From Clostridia bacterium (lineage in GTDB: Bacteria; Bacillota; Clostridia; Oscillospirales; CAG-272), in the NCBI GenBank assembly GCA_017550315.1, contig JAFZPN010000061.1, forward strand, positions 1-37,022: a stretch of DNA of 37,022 bases, written 5' to 3'. Positions 8,134 through 15,916 of the stretch are shown here, in pieces. How positions within the stretch are numbered: position 1 is the stretch's first letter; the number at the start of each line of letters is the position of its first letter. The position numbers were made by a program, and so were the translations under genes. Below the pieces are notes generated by a model, which saw only the letters and a list, made by a program, of their open reading frames with translations, had not been told where the DNA came from and did not search any database.

Positions 8134-9767
8134 CCCGCGCCTCCGTTCTCGATCGCCAGACGGACCGCGTCCCCGATCGTCACGGCGCCGTCGTAGAAGC
8201 CGCGCGTCATCCGGGCCGCCGCCGTCGTGTAGAAGCTGTTCTTCGAGAAGAGCTCCCGCGGAGTCCCCGTCGAGATCGCCTCTCCCCGGAAGAAGAGCGC
8301 GCACCGGTCGGCAAAGACAGTGGCAAACTCCACGTCGTGCGTCACCGCGACGATCGTCATGCCGGACCTCCGCAGATCGCCGAGCAGGCCGAGCAGGCGT
8401 TCCTTCATCCCGGCGTCCAGTCCCTTCGTCGGCTCGTCGAGGAGAAGGAGCCGCGGCTTTGCGGCCAGCACTTTCCCGAGCGCAACAAGCTGCTGTTCCC
8501 CGCCAGATAGATCGTAGGGATGGCGGTCGAGGAGGGGCGAGAGATCGAAGGGCAGTGACGCCGGATCCGCACCGGCCTCCGCGAGCTCCTCCCGCACGGA
8601 ATTACAGAGGAACACCGTCTGCACGTCCTGCGGCAGCATCGCGAGGCAGTCCCGGTACAGGCTCTGGTTGCGCCAGTCGCGCAGCTTCTTTCCAAAGACG
8701 CGGATCTGCCCGGCATAGGGTCTGAGGATCCCGGCGGCGGCAAAGAGCGCGGTCGTCTTGCCCGAACCGTTCCCGCCGAGGATGGCATAGCATTCGCCCT
8801 CCCGCACCGTGAGCGTCAGTCCCCGCAGCACATCCGGCGCATTCCGGTCATAGCGGAACCATACGTCCGAAAACTGGAGCGCAGGGGCGGCCGCCTCCCT
8901 CTCCGGCGTCTCGGGAATCGGCATGGAGCGGATGCGGTTCGCGAAGTTGCGGGTGAGATACTGCCGTCCTCCGCGCACGTCGAGGGGACAGGGATCGCCG
9001 CCCGCGCCGCCGGTCATCTGCCAGAGCTGCGCCGCGGCTGGCATCGCGGTACAGAGCGGCGTCCCCCGCATCCGGCCGATCACGTCGGACGGCCGCCCGC
9101 TGTCCGTCACCCGTCCGTTCTCCATCACGATCAGGCGGTCCGCCGCCGGGACGATCTCCTCGAGGCGGTGTTCGACGATCAGGACCGTCAGCCCGAGCTC
9201 GCGGTTGAGCCGTCGAAGCGCGGCGATGAATTCGGACGCGGCGATCGGATCGAGCTGTGCCGTCGGCTCGTCGAGGAGCAAGAGCGCCGGCTCCATGACG
9301 ATCACGCCCGCGAGGTTGAGGATCTGCTTCTGCCCGCCCGAGAGCGTCGCCGTCGACTGCTCGAACCAGTCCTCGATTCCGAAATAGGCAGCCGTCTCCG
9401 CCACCCGCGCCGCGATCTCCCCCTGCGGCATACCGAGGTTTTCGAGCCCGAACGCCAGCTCATGCCAGACCTTGTCGGTGACGATCTGCTCCTCCGGCTT
9501 CTGCATGACAAACCCGACTGCGGCGGCAGAATGCAGCGGATCGATGGCATCCTGCTCTTCGCCGTCGAGGAGGATCCGCCCGGATCTCTCCCCGCACGGC
9601 GCGATCTCCCGTTTCAGGAGGCGGAGCAGCGTCGATTTCCCGCATCCCGTCGGGCCAGAAATCGCCGCGAATTCCCCGGCCTCCACCGCAAAGGACACGT
9701 TCCGGAGCGCGGCAGACGATGCGCCCGCGTAGGTGAAGCTCAGATTTTCGACAGATACCAGCGCCAT
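8130..9767 (-). CDS. ECF transporter ATPase, two fused ABC domains
   Basis: A 545-residue cytoplasmic ATPase made of two complete ABC domains, equivalent to a fused EcfA-EcfA' (YkoD/CbrU-like). Domain 1 has Walker A GPTGCGKST (38-46), the ECF-type Q-loop FVMQKPEEQ, signature LSGGQKQ and LLLLDEPTAQLDP. Domain 2 has GGNGSGKTT, a Q-loop MLPQDVQ, signature LSGGEQQ and LLLLDEPTKGLD. It powers uptake by the neighbouring S and T proteins. The start at 9767 follows AAGGAGGCGATCC, the same ribosome-binding block used by the T gene. It overlaps the 3' end of the T gene by 28 bp and the S gene by 4 bp. Having both ATPases in one chain implies a dedicated transporter rather than a shared module. Confidence 0.93.
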   Translation of the reverse strand: MALVSVENLSFTYAGASSAALRNVSFAVEAGEFAAISGPTGCGKSTLLRLLKREIAPCGERSGRILLDGEEQDAIDPLHSAAAVGFVMQKPEEQIVTDKVWHELAFGLENLGMPQGEIAARVAETAAYFGIEDWFEQSTATLSGGQKQILNLAGVIVMEPALLLLDEPTAQLDPIAASEFIAALRRLNRELGLTVLIVEHRLEEIVPAADRLIVMENGRVTDSGRPSDVIGRMRGTPLCTAMPAAAQLWQMTGGAGGDPCPLDVRGGRQYLTRNFANRIRSMPIPETPEREAAAPALQFSDVWFRYDRNAPDVLRGLTLTVREGECYAILGGNGSGKTTALFAAAGILRPYAGQIRVFGKKLRDWRNQSLYRDCLAMLPQDVQTVFLCNSVREELAEAGADPASLPFDLSPLLDRHPYDLSGGEQQLVALGKVLAAKPRLLLLDEPTKGLDAGMKERLLGLLGDLRRSGMTIVAVTHDVEFATVFADRCALFFRGEAISTGTPRELFSKNSFYTTAAARMTRGFYDGAVTIGDAVRLAIENGGAG

Positions 9768-10612
9768 CGGATCGCCTCCTTGATCTCCAGTATGGACGGC
9801 AGGAGCGTGAGGAGCCCGTAGGCAAAGAGTCCTGCCGATCCCCATGCGTCCGGCACGTCGACGCGGAACACGGGATAATAGGAATGGGACAGCCGGAACG
9901 ATCCGGCAACCGTCAACGCCGCGAGGATGACGCTCAGCGCGAGGAAGACGAGATCGCGCGGGCGGCGGCGGAAGATCGTGTAGGAAGTGCGGCGTCCGAG
10001 GCCGTATCCCCGCGCCGCCATGCTGTCCGCCGTGATGATGCCGTTCTCGAGCGCCCAGGTCAGAAGGATCGAGAACACCCGGCCTCCGCCCTTCGCCGCG
10101 TCGAGGATGTTGTCTTCTTTATACAGTCCCATCGCGCGCTGGGACGCGTTCACCCGCTCGGACTGACGGCGGAAGTGCGGGACATAGCGCAGGGCCATCG
10201 AGAACACCAGCGCGAGCTTCGGGGAGAGCGCGCCGAAGAGGCAGAGCAGCTTGTCGCTCGTCATGATCTCCGAGAAGGAGCGGAACCAGTAGATCGTCCC
10301 CGTGATCATCGCCGCGGTGAAGGCCCCGAAGAGGAGCGCCTCGAGCGTCACGGGGTTGTTGTTCACGACGAAGAGCGGCGTCACGCCGTTGTGCGAAACC
10401 ACGTGATTGACGAGCGTGAGGACGAGAAAGAGCCCGAGGGTCGCGAGATGCGTCTTGCCGTCCCGCAGTCCGTGGCGCACGAGGTAGAGGAACAGCGAGC
10501 CGAAGAGGGACTCTGCCACGATGACGGGATTCATCGAAAAGACGGCGATCCCCGTCACCGCGAGAAAATAGAGCCCGACGGCACGGGGATGATAGTCTTC
10601 GAGGGAACGCAT
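9740..10612 (-). CDS. ecfT: ECF transporter transmembrane T component
   Basis: A 290-residue membrane protein of the CbiQ/EcfT family. It has N-terminal helices (LYFLAVTGIAVFSM; FGSLFLYLVRHG), long cytosolic coupling helices in the middle, and the signature Ala-Arg-Gly motif in SMAARGYGLG that docks onto the ATPase. A final helix ends at the C terminus, where the gene overlaps the ATPase start by 28 bp. It transmits ATP hydrolysis to the S protein. The start at 10612 has AAAGGAGG 7 nt upstream. It lies 34 bp after the DUF4430 gene. Confidence 0.92.
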   Translation of the reverse strand: MRSLEDYHPRAVGLYFLAVTGIAVFSMNPVIVAESLFGSLFLYLVRHGLRDGKTHLATLGLFLVLTLVNHVVSHNGVTPLFVVNNNPVTLEALLFGAFTAAMITGTIYWFRSFSEIMTSDKLLCLFGALSPKLALVFSMALRYVPHFRRQSERVNASQRAMGLYKEDNILDAAKGGGRVFSILLTWALENGIITADSMAARGYGLGRRTSYTIFRRRPRDLVFLALSVILAALTVAGSFRLSHSYYPVFRVDVPDAWGSAGLFAYGLLTLLPSILEIKEAIRWRWYLSKI

Positions 10613-10646
10613 GGGATCGCCTCCTTTCGCGCGGATTCTGCGGGAT

Positions 10647-12485
10647 TCAGTCGAGATCGTTGCCGATCTCGCAGGAATAGAGCCATTCGATCACGTCGCC
10701 GTCCGCGAGCACATAGGCGTCGGAGCACACGGACGGAGCCGTGCCGTTGACATGGTACATCCACCCGGACAGGTCGCCGAAGTCGTATTCGTAGAGGTAG
10801 TGGATGCCGGCAACATAGCGCATCCCCTCCGTCCCGCGTGACTCGATCTGGATGCCGTACGTGCGCGCGGCCTCCGTGAGGATGTCGTAAGCGGTGTCGC
10901 CCTCCTCGATCGGGAATTCCGTCACGGGCAGGATCACGCCGTCCCGCGGAATGAGGTCGGAATCGGTCTTGTCCGTGACCGTGTCGCAGCGGATCGTCAT
11001 GGTGACGGTCCCGACGCGGTTCTCCTTCTCTGGTCCCGCCCGGTAATACTCTCCGACGCTCTGAAAGTCCGTGAAATACACGAACGCCGCGCCGAGGAGG
11101 ACGAATACGCCGACGGCGATAAAGTTCTTGACATGGCGTTTCCCGGCGGCGAGGAGGACGACACAGACGGCAAGTCCCGCGCATCCGACGCCGAGGTATG
11201 CCCACTTCCGATAGCCGCCGGACGGCTTCGGAGCTGCCTCAGGTTCGGGCTGAACGGATGCCTCGGGTGCCGCTTTTTCCGTCTCGGGGACGGGCGCCGC
11301 CCCCGGTTCAGGCTCGGGTTCCGGTTCGGGATCCGGTTCGGGATCCGGTTCGGGTTCGGGCGATTCTTCGGCGGCAGGTTCTTCTGCGGCTCCTATGGGA
11401 GGCTCCGGCACGGCAGGTTCGATCACGGGTTCCGTCACCGGTTCTTGTTCGACAGGTTCCGGTTCGGTCGGTTCCGGGGGATCCTCCGCCGGATGGAGGC
11501 GGTCGAGGACGTAGAGATTCCCCGCCCCGCGCGCCGTCCGCAGGTACGAGACGCACGCATAGAAGATCTGTACGGTCGCGCTCTCGTTCCCCCCGTCGCC
11601 GAGCGCATGGCAGAAGCTCCCGTCGGCGAGGCGGTATTTTTCGAGCCCGTCGATCAGGGTCCTCCCGTTTCGGATGAACCGCTCGTCCTCGGCGCAGTCG
11701 ATTCCCACGGCGGACAGCGCGGCGAGCACCTGTGCCGTGCTCTCGGGATTGATCGCGCCGCCGAAGCCCACGCAGTCCCCGTCCTCCTGCTGACGTCCGG
11801 CGAGCAGATCGACGGCCCGCGCGAGGGCGGCTTTCACATCTGGATCGTCTGCGTGCGGCGCAAGGGCCTGTACCGCCATGGCCGTGACATCGGTGTCCGC
11901 CACGGTGCCGAGGATCGTCCAGCCGCCGCCCGCGCATTCCGCCTCGAGCAGCGCGTCCACCGCCGATCCCGCGGCGATACCGTCCGCCACCACGCCGTTG
12001 TTCAGAATGTGCAGGCCGTAGATCCAGCTCATGACGCCCTGCTTCCCGAGCGCATCGGGGAGGATTTCGGCGGCATAGGCGGTATTTCCGTCAGCCGCCA
12101 TGAATGCCAGCGCGAATTTCTCCCGCGTCGTGGCGGAGGGGACGTTTTTCTCCCGGATATAGGCAGCGAGAGAATCCGCGTAGGCCGCAAAATCATAGGT
12201 CTCCCCGCTCTGGCTGAGGCCGAGGACATACCACTCCGCCGACCCGCCGATGCCGTCCGCCAGACCCTCGTCGATCCACGCCTGCACGCGGGATTTTTCC
12301 GATCCGCCGCATTTACATGTGAGAATACCGTCGATCAGACGTTCGGCCTGACCGACGGTATTGTTTGCTGCTGCGTGCGCGGGCATGGGGAAAAACACGG
12401 TCAAAAGGACCGCGATCACCCCTGCGGCTGCCTTGGCGAGAGTCCTCGCGAAGGTCCGCTTTGCCCGAGCCGGTTTCTTATTCAT
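10647..12485 (-). CDS. Membrane-tethered toroid protein with C-terminal DUF4430 (transcobalamin-like) domain
   Basis: A 612-residue exported protein. In order: basic N terminus and signal sequence (about 1-38, ending AHA); an alpha/alpha-toroid region of prenyltransferase/squalene-cyclase-like repeats (about 43-330, repeats such as GGWT..DTDVTAMAVQAL, GFGG..PESTAQVLAAL and GSFCHAL..ESATVQIFYA); a Pro-Glu-rich linker (333-425); two membrane helices (about 427-447 and 453-471); and a DUF4430 domain (about 495-606, with TAYDILTEAA, GWMYHVNG and LADGDVIEWLY). Two helices put both folded parts outside. Toroid plus small beta domain is the domain order of animal intrinsic factor and transcobalamin, which clasp cobalamin between the two. 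The ECF genes directly downstream make capture of a vitamin, possibly a corrinoid, the best guess. The start overlaps the upstream gene by 8 bp. Confidence 0.85.
   Translation of the reverse strand: MNKKPARAKRTFARTLAKAAAGVIAVLLTVFFPMPAHAAANNTVGQAERLIDGILTCKCGGSEKSRVQAWIDEGLADGIGGSAEWYVLGLSQSGETYDFAAYADSLAAYIREKNVPSATTREKFALAFMAADGNTAYAAEILPDALGKQGVMSWIYGLHILNNGVVADGIAAGSAVDALLEAECAGGGWTILGTVADTDVTAMAVQALAPHADDPDVKAALARAVDLLAGRQQEDGDCVGFGGAINPESTAQVLAALSAVGIDCAEDERFIRNGRTLIDGLEKYRLADGSFCHALGDGGNESATVQIFYACVSYLRTARGAGNLYVLDRLHPAEDPPEPTEPEPVEQEPVTEPVIEPAVPEPPIGAAEEPAAEESPEPEPDPEPDPEPEPEPEPGAAPVPETEKAAPEASVQPEPEAAPKPSGGYRKWAYLGVGCAGLAVCVVLLAAGKRHVKNFIAVGVFVLLGAAFVYFTDFQSVGEYYRAGPEKENRVGTVTMTIRCDTVTDKTDSDLIPRDGVILPVTEFPIEEGDTAYDILTEAARTYGIQIESRGTEGMRYVAGIHYLYEYDFGDLSGWMYHVNGTAPSVCSDAYVLADGDVIEWLYSCEIGNDLD
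11304..11360 (-). repeat. In-frame Pro-Glu/Asp repeat coding tract
   Basis: Hexanucleotide-like repeats encode alternating Pro-Glu and Pro-Asp residues (about residues 376-394) in the linker of the DUF4430 protein. The DNA repeats GGTTCGGGATCC-type units on the plus strand. Such tracts form extended spacers through the cell wall and can change length by slippage. Confidence 0.75.
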
Positions 12486-13260
12486 CGGAATGCTTCTTCA
12501 CAAGAGCCGCCGCACCGAGCGAGAGGACGGCTGCTGCCGCGATCACAACGGAAAGATCGCCCGTCTGGGGAGCGGTGCCCGCGCCTTCGGCAATGGCAAC
12601 CGGCGGGACGAGGATCTGCGTGTCGGAGACCGCGCTGATGACGGTGCGGCCCGCAGAGAGATCGACGGTCACGGTCGCCTTGCCGGCTTCATCGGTGAAG
12701 ATGCCGGTCTTCGCGCCGTTCAGCGTGATCTCCGCGCCGACGACGGGAGCCGCGACGGGATTCCAGTTCTCGTCATAGCCCGCGCCGATGAGGGTCAGCT
12801 CCGCCGTGTCGGTCGTGACAAAGCGGGGATCGAAGGAGCAGTACATGTCGCTCCATGCGGTCAGGTCGGTGTAGACGAAGGCATCCACGAAATCGCCGTC
12901 GGAAATCGCGTCGGCAAGGGACCACGCGGCTGCGCCGTTGACGTAGTAGCCGTAGCTGCCGCCGTTTTCCGTGCCCCAGAGCTTGTTCATCGAGATGCCG
13001 TATTCGCTCGTGGCCGTTTCGTATCCGGCATCCGTGCCGCCGTCGTAGAATTCATCGTGCGCGACGATCATGGCGTCGTTGACCGTGATCGAACCGTCGC
13101 CGTCCGCGTCGTGAACGACGAGTTCTTCCTGCGCGACGGCCAACTTGCCGTTTTCATCGGCGATGGTGACGAACACGCGGGCGTTCTCGCCGGCAGAAAC
13201 CGCCGTGGCGAGGGAGACGACGAGGACGAGGGCAAAGAAGAGAACGAGAAGTCTTTTCAT
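12478..13260 (-). CDS. Wall-anchored surface protein with DUF4430-like domain and calcium-type loop
   Basis: A 260-residue exported protein. It has a signal peptide at about 1-23, then a DUF4430-like region (28-144) in which a dockerin or EF-hand-type loop (D51, D53, D55, S57, D62) stands where the partner protein has its TAYDIL helix, and the hallmark GSYGYYVNG...DGDFVDAFVY (101-130). A beta-sandwich-like region covers about 150-222. The C terminus is a sorting signal with PQTGD at 231-235, a hydrophobic helix and a Lys-Lys tail. It is likely exposed on the wall, with a calcium-dependent or ligand-binding role. The start at 13260 has AAGGAAGG 12 nt upstream. It is first in the ECF operon, and its end overlaps the next gene by 8 bp. 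Similar proteins occur in clostridia without a known function. Confidence 0.82.
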   Translation of the reverse strand: MKRLLVLFFALVLVVSLATAVSAGENARVFVTIADENGKLAVAQEELVVHDADGDGSITVNDAMIVAHDEFYDGGTDAGYETATSEYGISMNKLWGTENGGSYGYYVNGAAAWSLADAISDGDFVDAFVYTDLTAWSDMYCSFDPRFVTTDTAELTLIGAGYDENWNPVAAPVVGAEITLNGAKTGIFTDEAGKATVTVDLSAGRTVISAVSDTQILVPPVAIAEGAGTAPQTGDLSVVIAAAAVLSLGAAALVKKHSDE

Positions 13261-13333
13261 GAAAATGAACCTTCCTTTGTCAATCGGATTTGAAAATCTT
13301 TCCTGAGAAATGAATGGATATGCATCCAACGGG

Positions 13334-13362
13334 ATTATAGCACAAATCCGTCCGCTGCGCAA
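13334..13362 (-). promoter_or_regulatory. Promoter of the five-gene surface-protein/ECF operon
   Basis: Read leftward: TTGCGC (13362-13357), 17 bp, TATAAT (13339-13334). The predicted start is near 13327, leaving about 67 nt of leader. That is too short for a cobalamin riboswitch, and none is seen. Confidence 0.68.
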
Positions 13363-13394
13363 GGGCTGGCGCCGATTTTTTCGTTTTTCACGCG

Positions 13395-13430
13395 AAAAAT
13401 CGGGGGAACAGCCAAAGCTGCGCCCCCGAT
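13395..13430 (-). terminator. nfnAB terminator
   Basis: Read leftward: stem ATCGGGGG (13430-13423)/CCCCCGAT (13406-13399), followed by T-rich sequence. It lies 8 bp after the nfnB stop. A second inverted repeat (CCGATTTTTT/AAAAATCGG type, 13372-13404) overlaps it and may back it up. Confidence 0.85.
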
Positions 13431-13437
13431 GGGATTC

Positions 13438-14844
13438 CTATTTCGACAGCGCCTCGTCGATCGCACGTGCCGCGACCTTGCCGGCGCCCATCGCGGAGAT
13501 GACCGTAGCCGCCCCCGTGACCGCGTCGCCGCCCGCATACACGCCTTCGCGCGAGGTCAGGCCGTCCTCGTTCACGATGATGCCGCCGCGGCGGTTCACC
13601 TCGAGACCATCCGTCGTGTTCTTGATGAGCGGGTTCGGGGAGGTGCCGATCGCCATGACGACCGCGTCGACGTCGAGGGTGAATTCGCTGCCCGGGATCT
13701 CCACGGGTCTGCGTCTGCCGCTCGCGTCCGGTTCGCCGAGCTCCATGCGGATGCACTTCATCCCGGTGACGAAGCCGTTCTTCGGATCGCGCGGATTCTC
13801 GGGATTTTCGTACCCGAGGATCTCGACGGGATTGCAGAGCAGGCGGAAGTCGATCCCTTCCTCCTCGGCGTGCTCGACCTCTTCGCGCCGTGCCGGGAGC
13901 TCCTCCATGGACCGGCGGTAGACGATGTAGACGTGTTCCGCGCCGAGCCGGAGAGCGGTTCTCGCCGCATCCATCGCCACGTTGCCGCCGCCGACGACCG
14001 CCACGCGTCCGCCCTTCATGATCGGGGTCTTCGGGTCGTCGAGGTAGGCCTTCATGAGGTTGGAGCGGGTGAGGAATTCGTTCGCGGAATAGACGCCCTT
14101 GTATGCCTCGCCGGGGATGTTCATGAAGTTCGGCAGGCCCGCGCCGGAGCCGATGAACACGGCCTCAAAGCCCATGTCGAAGAGCTCGTCGACCGTCAGG
14201 GTCTTGCCGATGATGACGTTGGTCTCGATGTCCACGCCGAGCTCGCGGAGGGTTTCGACCTCGCGCGCGACAATGGACTTCGGGAGACGGAATTCCGGGA
14301 TGCCGTACACCAGCACGCCGCCCGCCGTGTGCAGGGCCTCGTAGACGGTGACGGCGTACCCCTTCTTCGCGAGATCTCCCGCGCAGGTCAGTCCGGACGG
14401 GCCGGATCCGACGACGGCGACGCGACGGCCGTTCGGGGCGGGAGGCACGGCTTTTTCTTCGGCGTGCGCGTTGTGCCAGTCGGCGGCGAAGCGTTCGAGA
14501 CGGCCGATCCCGACGGGCTCAAACTTCTTTCCGAGTGTGCACTGGCATTCGCACTGCGTCTCCTGCGGACAGACGCGCCCGCAGACCGCCGGGAGGGACG
14601 AAGATTTCGCGATGATCTGATACGCCCCCTCGAAGTCCCGCTCCTTCATCCTCGCGATGAAGTCCGGGATCGCGATGTTCACGGGACAGCCCGTGACGCA
14701 GGGGGAATTCTTGCAGTTCAGACAGCGGCTCGCCTCCGCCACGGCAACCTCTTCGGAGTAGCCGAGAGCCACTTCCCGGAAATTATGCGCGCGTTCGGCG
14801 GGAGCCTGCGTCGGCATTTCGTGTTTCTTCGGATCGATGGGCAT
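13438..14844 (-). CDS. nfnB: NfnB, large subunit of ferredoxin:NADP transhydrogenase (glutamate synthase beta-like)
   Basis: A 468-residue iron-sulfur flavoprotein. It has an N-terminal cluster motif (C41, C44, C49, C53), a second cysteine group (C88, C92, C98, C100, C102), an FAD-binding VAVVGSGPSGLTCAGDL, an NADP-binding VAVVGGGNVAMDAARTA, and the FAD-closing GVYAGGDAVTGAATVISAMG. Alone it would be labelled NADPH-dependent glutamate synthase. Paired with the upstream small subunit it is better read as NfnB, which couples NADH and reduced ferredoxin to make two NADPH by flavin-based electron bifurcation. The start at 14844 has TAAGGAGG, in which TAA is the stop of nfnA. No glutamate synthase large subunit is nearby. 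Confidence 0.9.
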   Translation of the reverse strand: MPIDPKKHEMPTQAPAERAHNFREVALGYSEEVAVAEASRCLNCKNSPCVTGCPVNIAIPDFIARMKERDFEGAYQIIAKSSSLPAVCGRVCPQETQCECQCTLGKKFEPVGIGRLERFAADWHNAHAEEKAVPPAPNGRRVAVVGSGPSGLTCAGDLAKKGYAVTVYEALHTAGGVLVYGIPEFRLPKSIVAREVETLRELGVDIETNVIIGKTLTVDELFDMGFEAVFIGSGAGLPNFMNIPGEAYKGVYSANEFLTRSNLMKAYLDDPKTPIMKGGRVAVVGGGNVAMDAARTALRLGAEHVYIVYRRSMEELPARREEVEHAEEEGIDFRLLCNPVEILGYENPENPRDPKNGFVTGMKCIRMELGEPDASGRRRPVEIPGSEFTLDVDAVVMAIGTSPNPLIKNTTDGLEVNRRGGIIVNEDGLTSREGVYAGGDAVTGAATVISAMGAGKVAARAIDEALSK

Positions 14845-14855
14845 GGCGGACCTCC

Positions 14856-15707
14856 TTATGCTTTCCGGAAGAGCGAGCAGGCTTCTTCGTATGCGTGCCG
14901 CTCGAACTCTGCGTACATCCTGCCGCGGGACATGGCTTCGTCGAAGTCGATCTCATAGCCGTTGAAATCCGGGCCGTCCACGCAGGCAAACTTCGTCGTG
15001 CGCTTTCCTTCTTCGTCCACGAGGGTGATCCGGCATCCGCCGCACATCCCCGTGCCGTCGATCATGATCGGGTTCATCGAGACGGTCACCGGGACGCCGA
15101 AGGGCTTCGCCGCCGCCGTGACGAACTTCATCATGACGAGGGGCCCGATCGTGACGATCTCGTCGAACCGTTTCCCGGCCTCGAGCATTTCCTTCAGCGG
15201 GACGGTGACGTTGCCCGCTCTCGCGTAGGAGCCGTCGTCGGTCATGACGATCAGGCGGTCGGAGCAGGCGCGGAATTCGTCCTCGAGGATCAAGAGATCC
15301 TTCGAGCGGAAGCCGATGATCGAGGTGACCTCGGCGCCGAGGCGGTGGAATTCTTCCGCCACGGGCATCGCGATGGCGCATCCCACACCGCCGCCGACGA
15401 TGCAGACCTTCCGGATGCCGTCGGATTTGGTCGGCGTGCCGAGCGGACCGGCGAAGTCCTCGAGGAAGCCGCCTTCTTCCTTGTGATTCAGGCATTCGGT
15501 CGTCGCGCCGACGATCTGGAAGATGATCTTGACGGTCCCTTCCTCCGGGTTCGTCCCCGCGACCGTGAGGGGAATGCGTTCTCCGTCGGCGTCCACGCGG
15601 AGGATGATGAACTGTCCGGGCTTCGCCTTGCGGGCGATGAGCGGCGCTTCGATCTCCATCTGCGTCACCGTGGGATTCAGCGGTTTCTTGCGTACGATTC
15701 GGTACAT
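14856..15707 (-). CDS. nfnA: NfnA, small subunit of ferredoxin:NADP transhydrogenase
   Basis: A 283-residue ferredoxin-NADP reductase-fold protein, like the sulfide/dihydroorotate dehydrogenase electron-transfer subunits. It has an FAD domain (about 1-95), an NAD domain starting KVCIVGGGVGC (100-110), and a C-terminal [2Fe-2S] site with C222, C225 and C242 plus nearby D217 (in MIDGTGMCGGC). Three Cys and one Asp is, as far as I recall, the NfnA ligand set. It takes electrons from NADH in the bifurcating complex. The start at 15707 has AGAGGAGG 6 nt upstream. It precedes nfnB by 11 nt. Confidence 0.9.
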   Translation of the reverse strand: MYRIVRKKPLNPTVTQMEIEAPLIARKAKPGQFIILRVDADGERIPLTVAGTNPEEGTVKIIFQIVGATTECLNHKEEGGFLEDFAGPLGTPTKSDGIRKVCIVGGGVGCAIAMPVAEEFHRLGAEVTSIIGFRSKDLLILEDEFRACSDRLIVMTDDGSYARAGNVTVPLKEMLEAGKRFDEIVTIGPLVMMKFVTAAAKPFGVPVTVSMNPIMIDGTGMCGGCRITLVDEEGKRTTKFACVDGPDFNGYEIDFDEAMSRGRMYAEFERHAYEEACSLFRKA

Positions 15708-15755
15708 AACGGCCTCCTCTGGGCGGAATGAATTCTTATTTTATTTCAGTTTATA

Positions 15756-15761
15756 ATTATA
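15756..15761 (-). promoter_or_regulatory. Possible -10 box for nfnAB
   Basis: TATAAT is read leftward at 15761-15756, giving a start about 40 nt before nfnA. It sits in a second copy of the palindrome TATAATTATA (15752-15761). No good -35 box is found at 16-18 bp, so the promoter may need an activator. Confidence 0.45.
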
Positions 15762-15854
15762 CGCCTTTATTGTATCGGCGGGATGAACAAAAATAGAGGA
15801 TTGTGTGAAGCCTCGTCATTCCGCGCATTCACATATAATTTACACGGATAACCC

Positions 15855-15883
15855 TTGATTATTCCGGCGGGGAGAGGTACAAT
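15855..15883 (+). promoter_or_regulatory. Promoter of the PIN-domain module
   Basis: TTGATT (15855-15860), 17 bp, TACAAT (15878-15883). The predicted start is near 15890, about 27 nt before the PIN gene. Confidence 0.65.
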
Positions 15884-15916
15884 ACTGTTGAGCAGAACGA
15901 CCGGAAGGAGACAAGA

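Noticed and set aside
13261..13327. A cobalamin riboswitch ahead of the ECF operon
   Set aside because: The predicted leader is only about 67 nt, and no B12-box-like sequence or multi-stem fold is visible.
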